Shown: piece by piece, positions 1 to 7,531 of the stretch | How the letters are laid out: every line of letters begins with the position of its first letter | Numbering within the stretch: the first letter of the stretch is position 1 | Assembly (NCBI GenBank): GCA_947500505.1 | Contig: CANMSL010000006.1 | Coordinates: 62,001 to 126,000, forward strand | Source of the DNA: an uncultured Aquimarina sp. | GTDB lineage: Bacteria > Bacteroidota > Bacteroidia > Flavobacteriales > Flavobacteriaceae | DNA: 64,000 bases | Direction: 5' to 3' | Notes under the pieces: generated by a model | What the model saw: the letters and a program-made list of their open reading frames with translations, nothing else | Told to the model about the DNA's origin: nothing | Database searches by the model: none | Program-made: the position numbers and the translations under genes

Positions 1-1
1 T

Positions 2-637
2 TTTTTAAGGCGATTACGGAAGACTTTTGGCGAATATGTGTTCTACAATTACATCACAGGTAAGTATGCACAACCTACTGAGGAGGATAGGGTATTTATG
101 TTTATCGACCTGAATGATTCTACGCGTATTGCAGAAGAGATAGGCCACGTAAAATACAGCCGTATGCTCAATAAATGCTTTGATGATATTATTTTTTCAT
201 TAAAGGATTTTAAATATGATATATATCAATTTATAGGCGATGAAATGGTCTTGACCTGGCTTACCAAAGATGATAACGATGGTAAGGCTATAATGATGTT
301 TGAGTCTGTCAAAGAACAACTCAAACTATTTGAAGGGGTAAATAAATTTTCCTTTGGAGTACAGCCTACGTTTAAAACTGCAGTAAGTAGCGGTATGGTT
401 ACCGCAACGCTGGTAGGCGATAAATCTAAAAATGTGGCGTATCACGGCGATGTGCTTAACACCACAGCACGTTTACTTGGACTGTGCAAGTCATATAAAC
501 AAGATATACTGTTTACTCAATTCGACCTCAAAAGGTTAACCAAGCCATTATTGTTTAAACCACAACATATTGACACCTTGAAACTTAGAGGTAAATCAAA
601 TAACACCAAAGTCTATGCGTTTAAAAAAACGAAATAA
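2..637 (+). CDS. Class III adenylate/guanylate cyclase, 3' part (5' end outside window)
   Basis: The reading frame is open from the first bases of the window, so only the C-terminal part of the gene is present. A GTG at 38 could be mistaken for a start, but the residues before it (FGEYVFYNYITGKY) run smoothly into the domain. The class III nucleotidyl cyclase fold is seen in FMFIDLNDST, whose Asp residues would bind metal, and in QFIGDEMVLTW with the second conserved Asp. Such proteins turn ATP or GTP into the cyclic nucleotide. In Bacteroidota the domain often follows an N-terminal membrane region, which would lie upstream of this window. The gene overlaps the next one, pldA, by 23 bases. 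Nucleotide specificity cannot be read safely. Confidence 0.85.
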   Translation, partial: FLRRLRKTFGEYVFYNYITGKYAQPTEEDRVFMFIDLNDSTRIAEEIGHVKYSRMLNKCFDDIIFSLKDFKYDIYQFIGDEMVLTWLTKDDNDGKAIMMFESVKEQLKLFEGVNKFSFGVQPTFKTAVSSGMVTATLVGDKSKNVAYHGDVLNTTARLLGLCKSYKQDILFTQFDLKRLTKPLLFKPQHIDTLKLRGKSNNTKVYAFKKTK

Positions 638-1472
638 GAAAATATTGCTATCGCTATTATGTGTGTTTAGCATACCAACCATTGTTTGTGGTCAAGAGAA
701 TACTATTCAGATTGATAGTACCAACTACAAAACATACATACGTAGCCTACCAGCTTTTACAATGTATGGGGATAATTATTTCATCACAGGAACTTCAACA
801 GAGGCAGATGCCTTTTCTGCTGAAGGAAGCGATGGGAAATTTGAAATTGGCTTCAAACAGCGCCTTACCAATCACAATATTTTGTGGGATATGATACCGT
901 ATTTTACGTATCGGCAAAAAGCATTTTGGGATATTTATAAAGAATCTTTTCCGTTTAGAGAAACTAACTATAATCCTTCTTTTAAAATGACGAAATATTT
1001 TGTTGATGAAGAAGGTGTAGATGCGGAGCTTTGGTTTGGTTTTGAGCACGAATCCAATGGCAGGGATGAAGAAAATTCAAGAAGCTGGAACTTCTTTTCA
1101 GTAGAATATTTTAGGTTTTTTAATTCGCAAACGGCATTTAGAGCAAAGGCTTGGCTGCCCGTAGGCGATATAAGCGACAATGATGATATTTTGTCTTACC
1201 GCGGTATTTTTTCCCTTGGGATTACCTATAGTCCATCGCAACGCTGGTATTTTGATATAGATGCACAACCTGCTTGGGGAAAGCAATTGCAGGGCAATAT
1301 TAAAGCGGGCATCAGTTTCAAAGTTTCAAAAAGGAGCAATCAGTTCTTGTACCTGCAATACTTTGGCGGTTATAGCGAAGACCTTATCGATTATGACAAA
1401 TCAGTAAGTAATATACGGTTAGGAATTGCCTTTAAGGACTTGTTTTTGAATTTTAAACAGAGAAATAATTAG
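615..1472 (+). CDS. pldA: Outer-membrane phospholipase A (OMPLA)
   Basis: This 285-residue protein has a signal peptide (about residues 1-26, ending in CGQ) followed by a predicted beta-barrel. The OMPLA active-site block is intact: HESNGR then SRSWN, with His145, Ser147 and Asn159 spaced exactly as His142, Ser144 and Asn156 of the E. coli enzyme. The family hydrolyses phospholipids in the outer leaflet of the outer membrane, with calcium and dimerisation needed for activity. The start overlaps the end of the cyclase gene, so the two are probably co-transcribed. The family assignment is firm; the physiological role here is not known. Confidence 0.9.
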   Translation: MRLKKRNKKILLSLLCVFSIPTIVCGQENTIQIDSTNYKTYIRSLPAFTMYGDNYFITGTSTEADAFSAEGSDGKFEIGFKQRLTNHNILWDMIPYFTYRQKAFWDIYKESFPFRETNYNPSFKMTKYFVDEEGVDAELWFGFEHESNGRDEENSRSWNFFSVEYFRFFNSQTAFRAKAWLPVGDISDNDDILSYRGIFSLGITYSPSQRWYFDIDAQPAWGKQLQGNIKAGISFKVSKRSNQFLYLQYFGGYSEDLIDYDKSVSNIRLGIAFKDLFLNFKQRNN

Positions 1473-1482
1473 AATAAATGCT

Positions 1483-2025
1483 ATGAAAAAAATGAATGCT
1501 ATTAAAAAGACAATGATTATCACAATTTGTTTGGTTTGCGCTTTCGCGAAAGCGCAATCAAAATTTGGAAAAGGCACCCATACTAAGGCTATTGCACTTA
1601 ATGGAGGTATTACTATAGGAGATGCCAGTGACGCTTACACGGCAAATGCCGGTATTGACCTACTTTATCTCTATGGGGTTGGCAAGTATTTATCCATAGG
1701 CGGTACCACAGGGATTGCTAATTATTTTGGCGGTGAGCTTACGCAAACCATTGGAAACATAACGACCACAGTAGATGTAGATGATGCCCAGTTTGTACCC
1801 CTAGCATTAAGTGTGAGAGTTAATCGATTTGGCAAATTTGTGTTTGGTGGAGATATGGGATATGCCTTTTCACTTACCGATGGTATTGATGGCGGTTTTT
1901 ATACAGCACCAAAGCTTACCTATATATTCAGTGATAAAATCGTACCCTACATAGGCTATCGAATGATACGTCAGGATGGTGATAATTTTGGTTCCATACA
2001 GGTAGGGATAGGTTACTCGTTTTAG
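1483..2025 (+). CDS. Small outer-membrane beta-barrel protein
   Basis: The protein has 180 residues, with a signal peptide of about 24 residues ending in AFAKAQ and a mature part of alternating hydrophobic strands ending in an aromatic residue (GIGYSF). This is typical of an eight-stranded barrel of the porin/OmpW-like type. It starts 10 bases after pldA and is probably in the same operon. The signal-peptide codons contain a 22-base perfect DNA palindrome (1536-1557). No function can be assigned. Confidence 0.65.
   Translation: MKKMNAIKKTMIITICLVCAFAKAQSKFGKGTHTKAIALNGGITIGDASDAYTANAGIDLLYLYGVGKYLSIGGTTGIANYFGGELTQTIGNITTTVDVDDAQFVPLALSVRVNRFGKFVFGGDMGYAFSLTDGIDGGFYTAPKLTYIFSDKIVPYIGYRMIRQDGDNFGSIQVGIGYSF
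1536..1557. repeat. 22-bp perfect palindrome inside a signal-peptide coding region
   Basis: The core GCGCTTTCGCGAAAGCGC is perfectly self-complementary and the symmetry extends to 22 bases. It encodes the Ala-Phe-Ala-Lys-Ala end of the signal peptide. It is GC-rich in an AT-rich window, and I found no second copy here. It may be a genome-wide repeated palindrome of the kind seen in some marine flavobacteria; that is inference. Confidence 0.6.
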
Positions 2026-2103
2026 AGAACTGGCTTCTGGTAAAAGATGCATTAGAAAATTGACTATTGTCAAGCTTAAATTCAATAATTAGATACATAG
2101 ATT

Positions 2104-2376
2104 ATGAAAACGATATTAATATCATTGATACTACTTGTCATCATTGTTAGACAAGACCAGAAGCAGATAGATACAGAAAACTCAACTGTGGAATTCATCT
2201 TCACAGATAAAAACGTAAATGGTACCATCGGCGATATTCAATCTCAGTCAACCCTCAATTGGGAAGAACCCGAAAAGTCCGTTTTAAAAGGTTCGGTCGC
2301 TGTAACCACACTCAAGACAAGAAACTTCTTAAGAGATGGCCATTTAATGTGGGAAAAATACTTTAACCGTGGTCAC
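2104..2376 (+). pseudogene. Truncated YceI-like periplasmic protein
   Basis: The first roughly 88 codons resemble the N-terminal half of YceI-family lipid-binding lipocalin-like proteins: STVEFIFTDKNVNGTIGD, then a segment ending in RNFLRDGHLMWEKYF, which matches the family's usual region of 'R(D)xHLxxxxFF' type. A YceI protein is normally about 180-200 residues. Here the resemblance stops near base 2370, and the frame runs on only to 2490 through a transcription terminator (2414-2446), so its last 38 residues are not a real C-terminus. The N-terminus also lacks a clean signal-peptide cleavage site. I read it as a gene remnant cut by a recombination event. Confidence 0.6.
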
Positions 2377-2391
2377 AACTCGAAAGGACAT

Positions 2392-2409
2392 AATCCTGCC
2401 GAGGTCACA
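2392..2409 (+). other. Possible tRNA 3'-end remnant / attachment-site scar
   Basis: The bases AATCCTGCCGAGGTCACA read like the last part of a tRNA gene: end of the T-loop (AAT), T-stem 3' strand (CCTGC), seven-base acceptor strand (CGAGGTC), discriminator A, then CA. A strong terminator follows five bases later, as is usual after tRNA genes. No matching 5' half (a GACCTCG acceptor strand) or TTCGA T-loop is present, so it is not a functional tRNA. A short direct repeat GGTCACA occurs at 2371 and 2403. The interpretation as an integration scar is inference. Confidence 0.35.
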
Positions 2410-2413
2410 AAAG

Positions 2414-2446
2414 AACCCTTTAAAACACTTATTTTAAAGGGTTTTT
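2414..2446 (+). terminator. Rho-independent terminator
   Basis: A perfect 12-bp stem (2414-2425 with 2432-2443), a six-base loop and a T-run at 2442-2446. It lies inside the nominal C-terminal extension of the truncated YceI-like frame, which supports reading that frame as broken. Confidence 0.8.
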
Positions 2447-2606
2447 CGATTTTTAAGGGGATAATATGGGGGTTAATTCTCTATACTTGAAAAAATTCTT
2501 TCTAATTCAGTTTCTTTACTTTCTTCATACTGAATCCTTGCAGAATCATTTTCAATTTTATAAAACTCATGATTTATATAATCTAATAACTCTTCTCTAT
2601 AATTGT

Positions 2607-2636
2607 TGTAGCCTTCCCTTTTTAGGGAAGGCTACA
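2607..2636. repeat. Perfect 13-bp hairpin
   Basis: Bases 2607-2619 are the exact reverse complement of 2624-2636, with a TTTT loop. There is no T-run after the hairpin, so it is not a standard terminator. It ends 17 bases before the start of the small membrane-protein gene at 2654 and could be a leader structure or a repeat unit. Confidence 0.6.
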
Positions 2637-2653
2637 CTAAGAGGTTAAAAATA

Positions 2654-2827
2654 ATGAAAATTGGAACTAAAAGAATTATAAAAAACGTATGCTTTTTGAT
2701 TATTTCGGTAATACTATTTATCACGGCATTCTTAAGCCTTATACTTATTGAAAATCTCTTCATAGCTGCAATTTTTTCCATACTTCTTTTTATTATGCTT
2801 TGCGTGATAGCATCTAAAGTAAAATGA
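2654..2827 (+). CDS. Small two-helix membrane protein
   Basis: An ATG frame of 57 codons with a basic start (MKIGTKRIIKN) and two hydrophobic stretches, about residues 12-32 and 35-52, ending in SKVK. The composition fits a small inner-membrane protein. No family is recognised. It lies between the hairpin at 2607 and the unknown membrane gene at 2869, in what looks like a small accessory cluster. The region 2491-2653 holds nothing else I can support. Confidence 0.4.
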   Translation: MKIGTKRIIKNVCFLIISVILFITAFLSLILIENLFIAAIFSILLFIMLCVIASKVK

Positions 2828-2868
2828 AGTTCGAGTCGTATAATTGAGTAAGAAAAAAATCTAAAATT

Positions 2869-3294
2869 ATGTACTCATCACTGTATTTATATCGTCAAGA
2901 AGAGAATGGAGTTGAATTATTTTTTATTACAGATAAGATTATTGATTTACTAAAATTAGATTGTAAATATGACGAAAAAAGTATTGACTTAGGAAATACT
3001 AAAGAGTTGGATATTCCCGAATTAGGTATGATCATTATTGGTGGCTTTTTACTAATAGCTCATTTCCCTATATTTGTCTACCACAGCGGCTTAGTTATCG
3101 AAAATGCCTTTTTAGATCATAGTATCAATAAAATCCTTGACCCGAATTCACTTGATTATAGAGAAGTAGAATATACCGTTCTAGTGTATTCTACTATTAA
3201 TGTGGTTATAAGTTTTTTAGTACTATCAAACTATGCTCGTGTTGCACAATGGTTTTTTAAACAAAAGAAAACTCTAAAAAATGACAGTAAATAA
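2869..3294 (+). CDS. Hypothetical membrane protein
   Basis: This 141-residue protein has a soluble first third and two likely membrane helices, about residues 52-72 (IPELGMIIIGGFLLIAHFPI region) and 104-122. It ends in a lysine-rich tail. I do not recognise a family. The next gene starts two bases after its stop, so the two are probably translated together. Confidence 0.55.
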   Translation: MYSSLYLYRQEENGVELFFITDKIIDLLKLDCKYDEKSIDLGNTKELDIPELGMIIIGGFLLIAHFPIFVYHSGLVIENAFLDHSINKILDPNSLDYREVEYTVLVYSTINVVISFLVLSNYARVAQWFFKQKKTLKNDSK

Positions 3295-3296
3295 GA

Positions 3297-3671
3297 ATGA
3301 AATCAAAACTGCGAAATATTACGATCAACAGCATTCTTTTTAAATATTTGATTCAAGAACTACATTCAGAAAGAAATGGAGAATATTGGACAACGACATT
3401 GCGAATTTTTAAAGATGAATATAAGCAAACACCTATAGAGATTATATTCCGATCAGCTGATAGTTATACAGGTGGTAATTTATTAACTTCGGATGTTTTT
3501 ATTACTAATGAAAAACTGAATCTTCATAAACCTAGTGGGATAAGAAAATTTATTGAAGAAAGAATCTCACTAAAATGGAATTGGGAAAAGGAAAAGTTAG
3601 AAATTTCGGATGGCATGCAAGTGTTGGAAACAATGGGATACGACATTGAAGCTTTCAGAGTAAAAATATAA
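3297..3671 (+). CDS. Hypothetical protein
   Basis: A 124-residue protein without signal peptide or membrane helix, mixed alpha/beta in character. It follows the membrane gene at 2869 by two bases. No motif or family is recognised. It could be an immunity or chaperone-like partner of its neighbour, but nothing in the sequence shows that. Confidence 0.5.
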   Translation: MKSKLRNITINSILFKYLIQELHSERNGEYWTTTLRIFKDEYKQTPIEIIFRSADSYTGGNLLTSDVFITNEKLNLHKPSGIRKFIEERISLKWNWEKEKLEISDGMQVLETMGYDIEAFRVKI

Positions 3672-3688
3672 CCGTAAAATTATTTAAG

Positions 3689-4276
3689 ATGTGTAGATAC
3701 GCTATGACAAACTATAAACCCCATTATGCTTGTTTTCAATGTAGAAAGACATTCAAAAGAAGATTGGCAAATGATATATTACGCAATAATGATATTTCAA
3801 AAGATCAAAAATCGGCAAAGTGTCCGGATTGTGGTTCTTTAATGGCAAATATGGGCCTGGATTTCGAATCGCCTAAGAAAAAAGATAGTAAAGCCTGGGA
3901 ACATACATATAAACTTTATAAAGTTGGGATTACTTTTCATTCTTGTGGATGTTCTGGTCCTGGGTATATCCCTAGTAATCAAGAAGATTTAATTTCTCAC
4001 TTCATTAAGATAAAAACCAAGTATTTGGAACATCAAAAATTTTGGGCAAGAAGAAAAGGAAATCCCGAAACACAGAGTGAAATAGCAAAGGATAAGCATC
4101 ATAACCATAATTTCCTTAAGAGTATTCCAAACAAAATAAAAAAAGGGACTAAAAATAAACCAATATATAACGCGTTACAGGCACAAAAATACTGGAATGC
4201 GAGAGTTACCGAAGTAGAAGAAAAAATAGAATATCTTATGCAAAAGCACCCTTCCACAAAAAAAGCCCAGTATTAA
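3689..4276 (+). CDS. Zinc-ribbon protein of unknown function
   Basis: The 195-residue protein begins MCRYAMTNYKPHYACFQC, and Cys15, Cys18, Cys45 and Cys48 (CPDCG) form a clear zinc-ribbon pair. A second conserved block, HSCGCSGPGYIP, lies near residue 90. A lysine-rich middle and a C-terminal helix (ARVTEVEEKIEYLMQK) follow. I recognise this as a conserved uncharacterised type found in Bacteroidota. It starts 17 bases after the previous gene and converges on the LytTR regulator gene with only 19 bases between them. Confidence 0.75.
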   Translation: MCRYAMTNYKPHYACFQCRKTFKRRLANDILRNNDISKDQKSAKCPDCGSLMANMGLDFESPKKKDSKAWEHTYKLYKVGITFHSCGCSGPGYIPSNQEDLISHFIKIKTKYLEHQKFWARRKGNPETQSEIAKDKHHNHNFLKSIPNKIKKGTKNKPIYNALQAQKYWNARVTEVEEKIEYLMQKHPSTKKAQY

Positions 4277-4295
4277 TGGATATACAACTGGAGTT

Positions 4296-5024
4296 TTAAA
4301 TCCCAATTCTTTTAAGAAATTCTTCTTTGTAACTCTCTCCAATAGGAATTCTGATGGTATCAATTATAACTTTACTTTTTTGCACCGTTTCTATGTGATC
4401 TATATTAACTATAAACGACCTGTGAATTCTGATAAAATTACTTCCAGGAAGTTTCATTATTAATTCCTTAAAATTCATTAGTGTAAGAATAGGTTTTCCG
4501 GTTGTTATATGGATTTTCAAATAATCCTTAAGCCCTTCAATATATTTTATCAACCCTAAGTCTATTTTTATATTTTCATATTCCGATTTTACAAAAATAA
4601 ATTGGTCAAGAGTTTTATTTAATTCTTTAGGCCTATGAGTTGCGTTTAGATTTTTAGAATTATCTTTTTTCAATTCGAAAAATTCTTTTGCCCTGTTTAC
4701 CGCTTTAATAAATCTTGGAAAAGGAATGGGTTTTACTAAATAATCTACCGCATTTAGTTCAAATCCCTGAATAGCATATTGAGAATACGCCGTAGTAAAA
4801 ATAAAAAGGGGTTTACGATCCAAAGCTTTTATAAAATCAATTCCATTTATTTGAGGCATTTCGATATCAGAAAAAACAAGATCGACGTCTACTTTGTTTA
4901 TGATATCTAATGCTTCTAATGCGTTTGTAAAAGTTCCTACAACTTCTAGAGTACCTAAATCCTCGCAATACGATTTGATAATATTAAGTGCTAGCGGCTC
5001 ATCATCAATTATAATACACTTCAT
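4296..5024 (-). CDS. LytTR-family response regulator
   Basis: This 242-residue protein has a receiver domain (acidic pocket Asp7/Asp8, phospho-acceptor Asp53 in FSDIEMP, Thr77/78, Lys98-Pro99) and a LytTR DNA-binding domain from about residue 140 to the end, with the typical FIRIHRSFIVN block. It abuts the histidine kinase gene with no gap, so they are a kinase-regulator pair in one operon. LytTR proteins bind spaced direct or inverted repeats. The GTCTAC repeats in the divergent intergenic region (8491-8619) are candidate sites. Confidence 0.92.
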   Translation of the reverse strand: MKCIIIDDEPLALNIIKSYCEDLGTLEVVGTFTNALEALDIINKVDVDLVFSDIEMPQINGIDFIKALDRKPLFIFTTAYSQYAIQGFELNAVDYLVKPIPFPRFIKAVNRAKEFFELKKDNSKNLNATHRPKELNKTLDQFIFVKSEYENIKIDLGLIKYIEGLKDYLKIHITTGKPILTLMNFKELIMKLPGSNFIRIHRSFIVNIDHIETVQKSKVIIDTIRIPIGESYKEEFLKRIGI

Positions 5025-6107
5025 TTATTCTAGAGTTAATGTTAAGTCGACTTTATAAAAGTCTTTATCCTCACTTATAGTAAGTGTATGAGCGTTATTA
5101 TATAAGAGCTCTAAGCGATTTCTAATGTTACTAAGCCCAATTCCCGAAGAATCTTCATTTTTTTTATACGTCCCAATTATATTACTAATGTTCATGGTCA
5201 GTTTATTTTCAATAACTTCAATGTTAATATCTATAATAGTGTTCCCTTTAAAATCTGTTCCATATTTAAAAGCATTTTCAATAAATGAAATTAAAAGAAG
5301 GGGATATATTTTTTTGTGCTCATAATTTCCTCTGATAAGTAGTTTGACATTTTCACTATTTGCAAGTCTTAAATGTTGTAGAGAGACATAGTTTTTTATA
5401 TAATCAATCTCTTTTTTAAGTAAGACCATTTCCTGATTTGCTTCATAAAGCATATATCTCATTAATTCGGATAATGTAATAACCGCCTCCGGAGCTTTAT
5501 TGGATTTGTTTCGAACCAATGAATAAACACTATTTAAGGAATTAAACAAGAAGTGCGGATTTAATTGTGTTTTTAAAAAAAGAAGTTCAGTTTCTGTGCG
5601 CTTAATTTCAATTTCTTTTGCGATTCTATCTCGCTTGTAAAAGTCCACAATTAGACTAAATATACCACCTAAAAGAAAAAAGAGGAAAGAGAAAATTGCA
5701 GGAAGGATGTATCTCAAATTGTTGATATGAGGAAAATCATTTTCTAATTCCAAATACTTATCTAACTTCTCTAAGGGCGGACTAGAAGAAATACTACTTA
5801 GAAAGTAATTATAACCAACCAAAACAGAAATAGAAAATACAATATATAGAAGGTTTTTTTTCTTTAGAAGAAACTTAGGAACCAGTAATAAGTAGTTAAT
5901 ATAAAACAAGCCTACGCTACTAAGCCCTCTATAAATAAAATTCAATGGTATTTGATCTAATTCTGGGGCAGCAATAATAAGAGGTAATGTAAAAAAACAT
6001 AACCACAGAATAAAGTGTATCCAGATTTCACTAACTCTAAAACTCCTTCGCAAATTCATCCAATTTTTATAAGGATCAAGATAGTTATTTTTTGAAAGTG
6101 ATATCAT
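5025..6107 (-). CDS. LytS/YehU-type sensor histidine kinase
   Basis: The 360-residue protein has four predicted membrane helices (about 29-47, 59-77, 85-105, 133-155), a short coiled linker, the His_kinase domain with phospho-acceptor His185 in QLNPHFLFNSLNS, and an ATP-binding domain with the N-box Asn278 (FIENAFKYG) and the G-box SGIGLSNIRNRL. No extracellular sensing domain is visible, so it probably senses membrane state or a partner protein. The start overlaps the end of the DUF4907 gene by 23 bases; Met17 is a possible later start. The partner is the LytTR regulator directly downstream. Confidence 0.92.
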   Translation of the reverse strand: MISLSKNNYLDPYKNWMNLRRSFRVSEIWIHFILWLCFFTLPLIIAAPELDQIPLNFIYRGLSSVGLFYINYLLLVPKFLLKKKNLLYIVFSISVLVGYNYFLSSISSSPPLEKLDKYLELENDFPHINNLRYILPAIFSFLFFLLGGIFSLIVDFYKRDRIAKEIEIKRTETELLFLKTQLNPHFLFNSLNSVYSLVRNKSNKAPEAVITLSELMRYMLYEANQEMVLLKKEIDYIKNYVSLQHLRLANSENVKLLIRGNYEHKKIYPLLLISFIENAFKYGTDFKGNTIIDINIEVIENKLTMNISNIIGTYKKNEDSSGIGLSNIRNRLELLYNNAHTLTISEDKDFYKVDLTLTLE

Positions 6108-6426
6108 ATTCCTTTAGTTCATTTAATGATATCATTGGCATTATACCAGATTTCATTTTAGTAATTACTAATGTTCCGATTTTTTTGGCCTCTTCTTTGG
6201 ATTTAAAACGTTGTATCCCTGTGACTCCAGGAATAGTTTCTTGTTTTATAATTAATTTAGAATCTGAATATACCTCATAATACCATTCACTTTCATTATA
6301 TTTCTTTAATTCTAAAGTATAAAGATCTTCCTCTTCTGAAATTGACTCCAGAATTAGAAAACTTATTGCGATTACACTAATTGCAATGGTTACAAAAACT
6401 ATAAAGTACTTTAGTATTCCTTTCAT
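6085..6426 (-). CDS. DUF4907-family membrane-anchored protein
   Basis: Starting at the ATG at 6426 gives 113 residues: one N-terminal membrane or signal helix (about residues 4-24), then the DUF4907-like part with QETIPGVTGIQRFKSKEEAKKIG and a tail around MPMISLNELKEY. An upstream ATG at 6465 would add 13 residues that spoil the N-terminal signal, so I prefer 6426. It sits between the Kelch lipoprotein and the kinase, in the same operon. It may link the surface proteins to the kinase, which is inference. Confidence 0.7.
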   Translation of the reverse strand: MKGILKYFIVFVTIAISVIAISFLILESISEEEDLYTLELKKYNESEWYYEVYSDSKLIIKQETIPGVTGIQRFKSKEEAKKIGTLVITKMKSGIMPMISLNELKEYDITFKK

Positions 6427-6440
6427 AATAAGGTAATAAA

Positions 6441-6498
6441 AGATCAGACAGTAGTTATCTAGCAAAATTTGGTAAAAAATAAAAAAACCGTCTGATCT
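6441..6498. repeat. Inverted repeat in the Kelch-DUF4907 spacer
   Basis: The 9-base arms AGATCAGAC (6441-6449) and GTCTGATCT (6490-6498) are exact reverse complements separated by 40 bases. Read on the minus strand, the first arm is soon followed by a long T-rich run. It could act as an intra-operon attenuator or processing site. It falls wholly between two genes. Confidence 0.4.
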
Positions 6499-6511
6499 AG
6501 ATTAATGCATT

Positions 6512-7531
6512 TTAATCATCTTCATCTTCAGATTCTAAAGGAAAAAACTCTCTGTTATCATCTAGATACAATGTCCCACTTCTACCCAAAGCAACAAAAG
6601 CGCGCGTGCCATTATAAAAAGCGATAGCGTCTTCTCTGGATATACCTTCGTACTGGGTTTTTTCTTCCCATAGATCAGATGCTGGATCATATTCCCAAAC
6701 AGAATTAGATGATCCCAAACCAAGATTTCCACAGGCTACATACCCCCTATTTCCTATGCTGAAGCCTACTGCACTATTACGTATGATTTGATAATCATCA
6801 TTATCATCCAAGTCTCTTAACGCATCCCAAACCTCAGTTGTGGTATCAAATACCCAAAAGTCTTCTTGATTTAGTCCGTTCGAAATACCCGTTCCTAAAT
6901 ACACTTTTTCTCCAATGGAAAAAGTTACAGCATCTCTTCTTTTATCTCCACCAAAACCTAACAGTTCAGTCCATTGATCTGTAGAAGGGTCATATTTCCA
7001 AAAATCTTTTTTATCATTATCTCCATCAAAACCGGTACCTACATATCCGGTAGAAGTAGAATTAAAAGCAACTGCTCCTCTTCTCGCACCACCTGTAAAA
7101 TCTGTAATCGAGGTCCACATATTTGTAGAAGGATTGTATTGATAGAAATCACTTAACTCGTTATCTCCGTCAAAACCTGTTCCTGCATAGCCGTTACCAC
7201 TAATTATAAAACCTACTCCGGCACTACGCTCTACTCCAGGAAAATCAGCCAATTGACTCCAGAAATTTCCTTCAATATCGTATTTCCAAAAATCTTTAAG
7301 ATAATCATCGCCATCAAAACCAGTACCCATATAACCTGTGTTATTAATGGTAAATGATATGGCACTACTTCTGGGAGTTCCATCAAATACAGAACGTTCT
7401 ACCCAATTTCCAATGAGTTCATCATCATCGTCATCAGAACATCCTGTAACGGCCAGAATCATCATCAACAGAAACAAGCATTGTTGCATCTGCGATGGGA
7501 TAATTGTCAATAAATTAATTTTTGTTTTCAT
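6512..7531 (-). CDS. Kelch-repeat lipoprotein
   Basis: A 339-residue protein with a lipobox LAVTGC (lipidated Cys31) followed by an acidic DDDDD stretch, a pattern associated with surface export of lipoproteins in Bacteroidota. It has about six Kelch-type repeats of roughly 50 residues with the units GTGFDGD and DFWKYDPSTDQW, so it should fold as a beta-propeller. Galactose-oxidase-like propellers are named after this fold, but no catalytic copper motif is seen; a binding or scaffold role is more likely. Its start overlaps the end of the DUF6268-like gene by 17 bases. Confidence 0.88.
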   Translation of the reverse strand: MKTKINLLTIIPSQMQQCLFLLMMILAVTGCSDDDDDELIGNWVERSVFDGTPRSSAISFTINNTGYMGTGFDGDDYLKDFWKYDIEGNFWSQLADFPGVERSAGVGFIISGNGYAGTGFDGDNELSDFYQYNPSTNMWTSITDFTGGARRGAVAFNSTSTGYVGTGFDGDNDKKDFWKYDPSTDQWTELLGFGGDKRRDAVTFSIGEKVYLGTGISNGLNQEDFWVFDTTTEVWDALRDLDDNDDYQIIRNSAVGFSIGNRGYVACGNLGLGSSNSVWEYDPASDLWEEKTQYEGISREDAIAFYNGTRAFVALGRSGTLYLDDNREFFPLESEDEDD

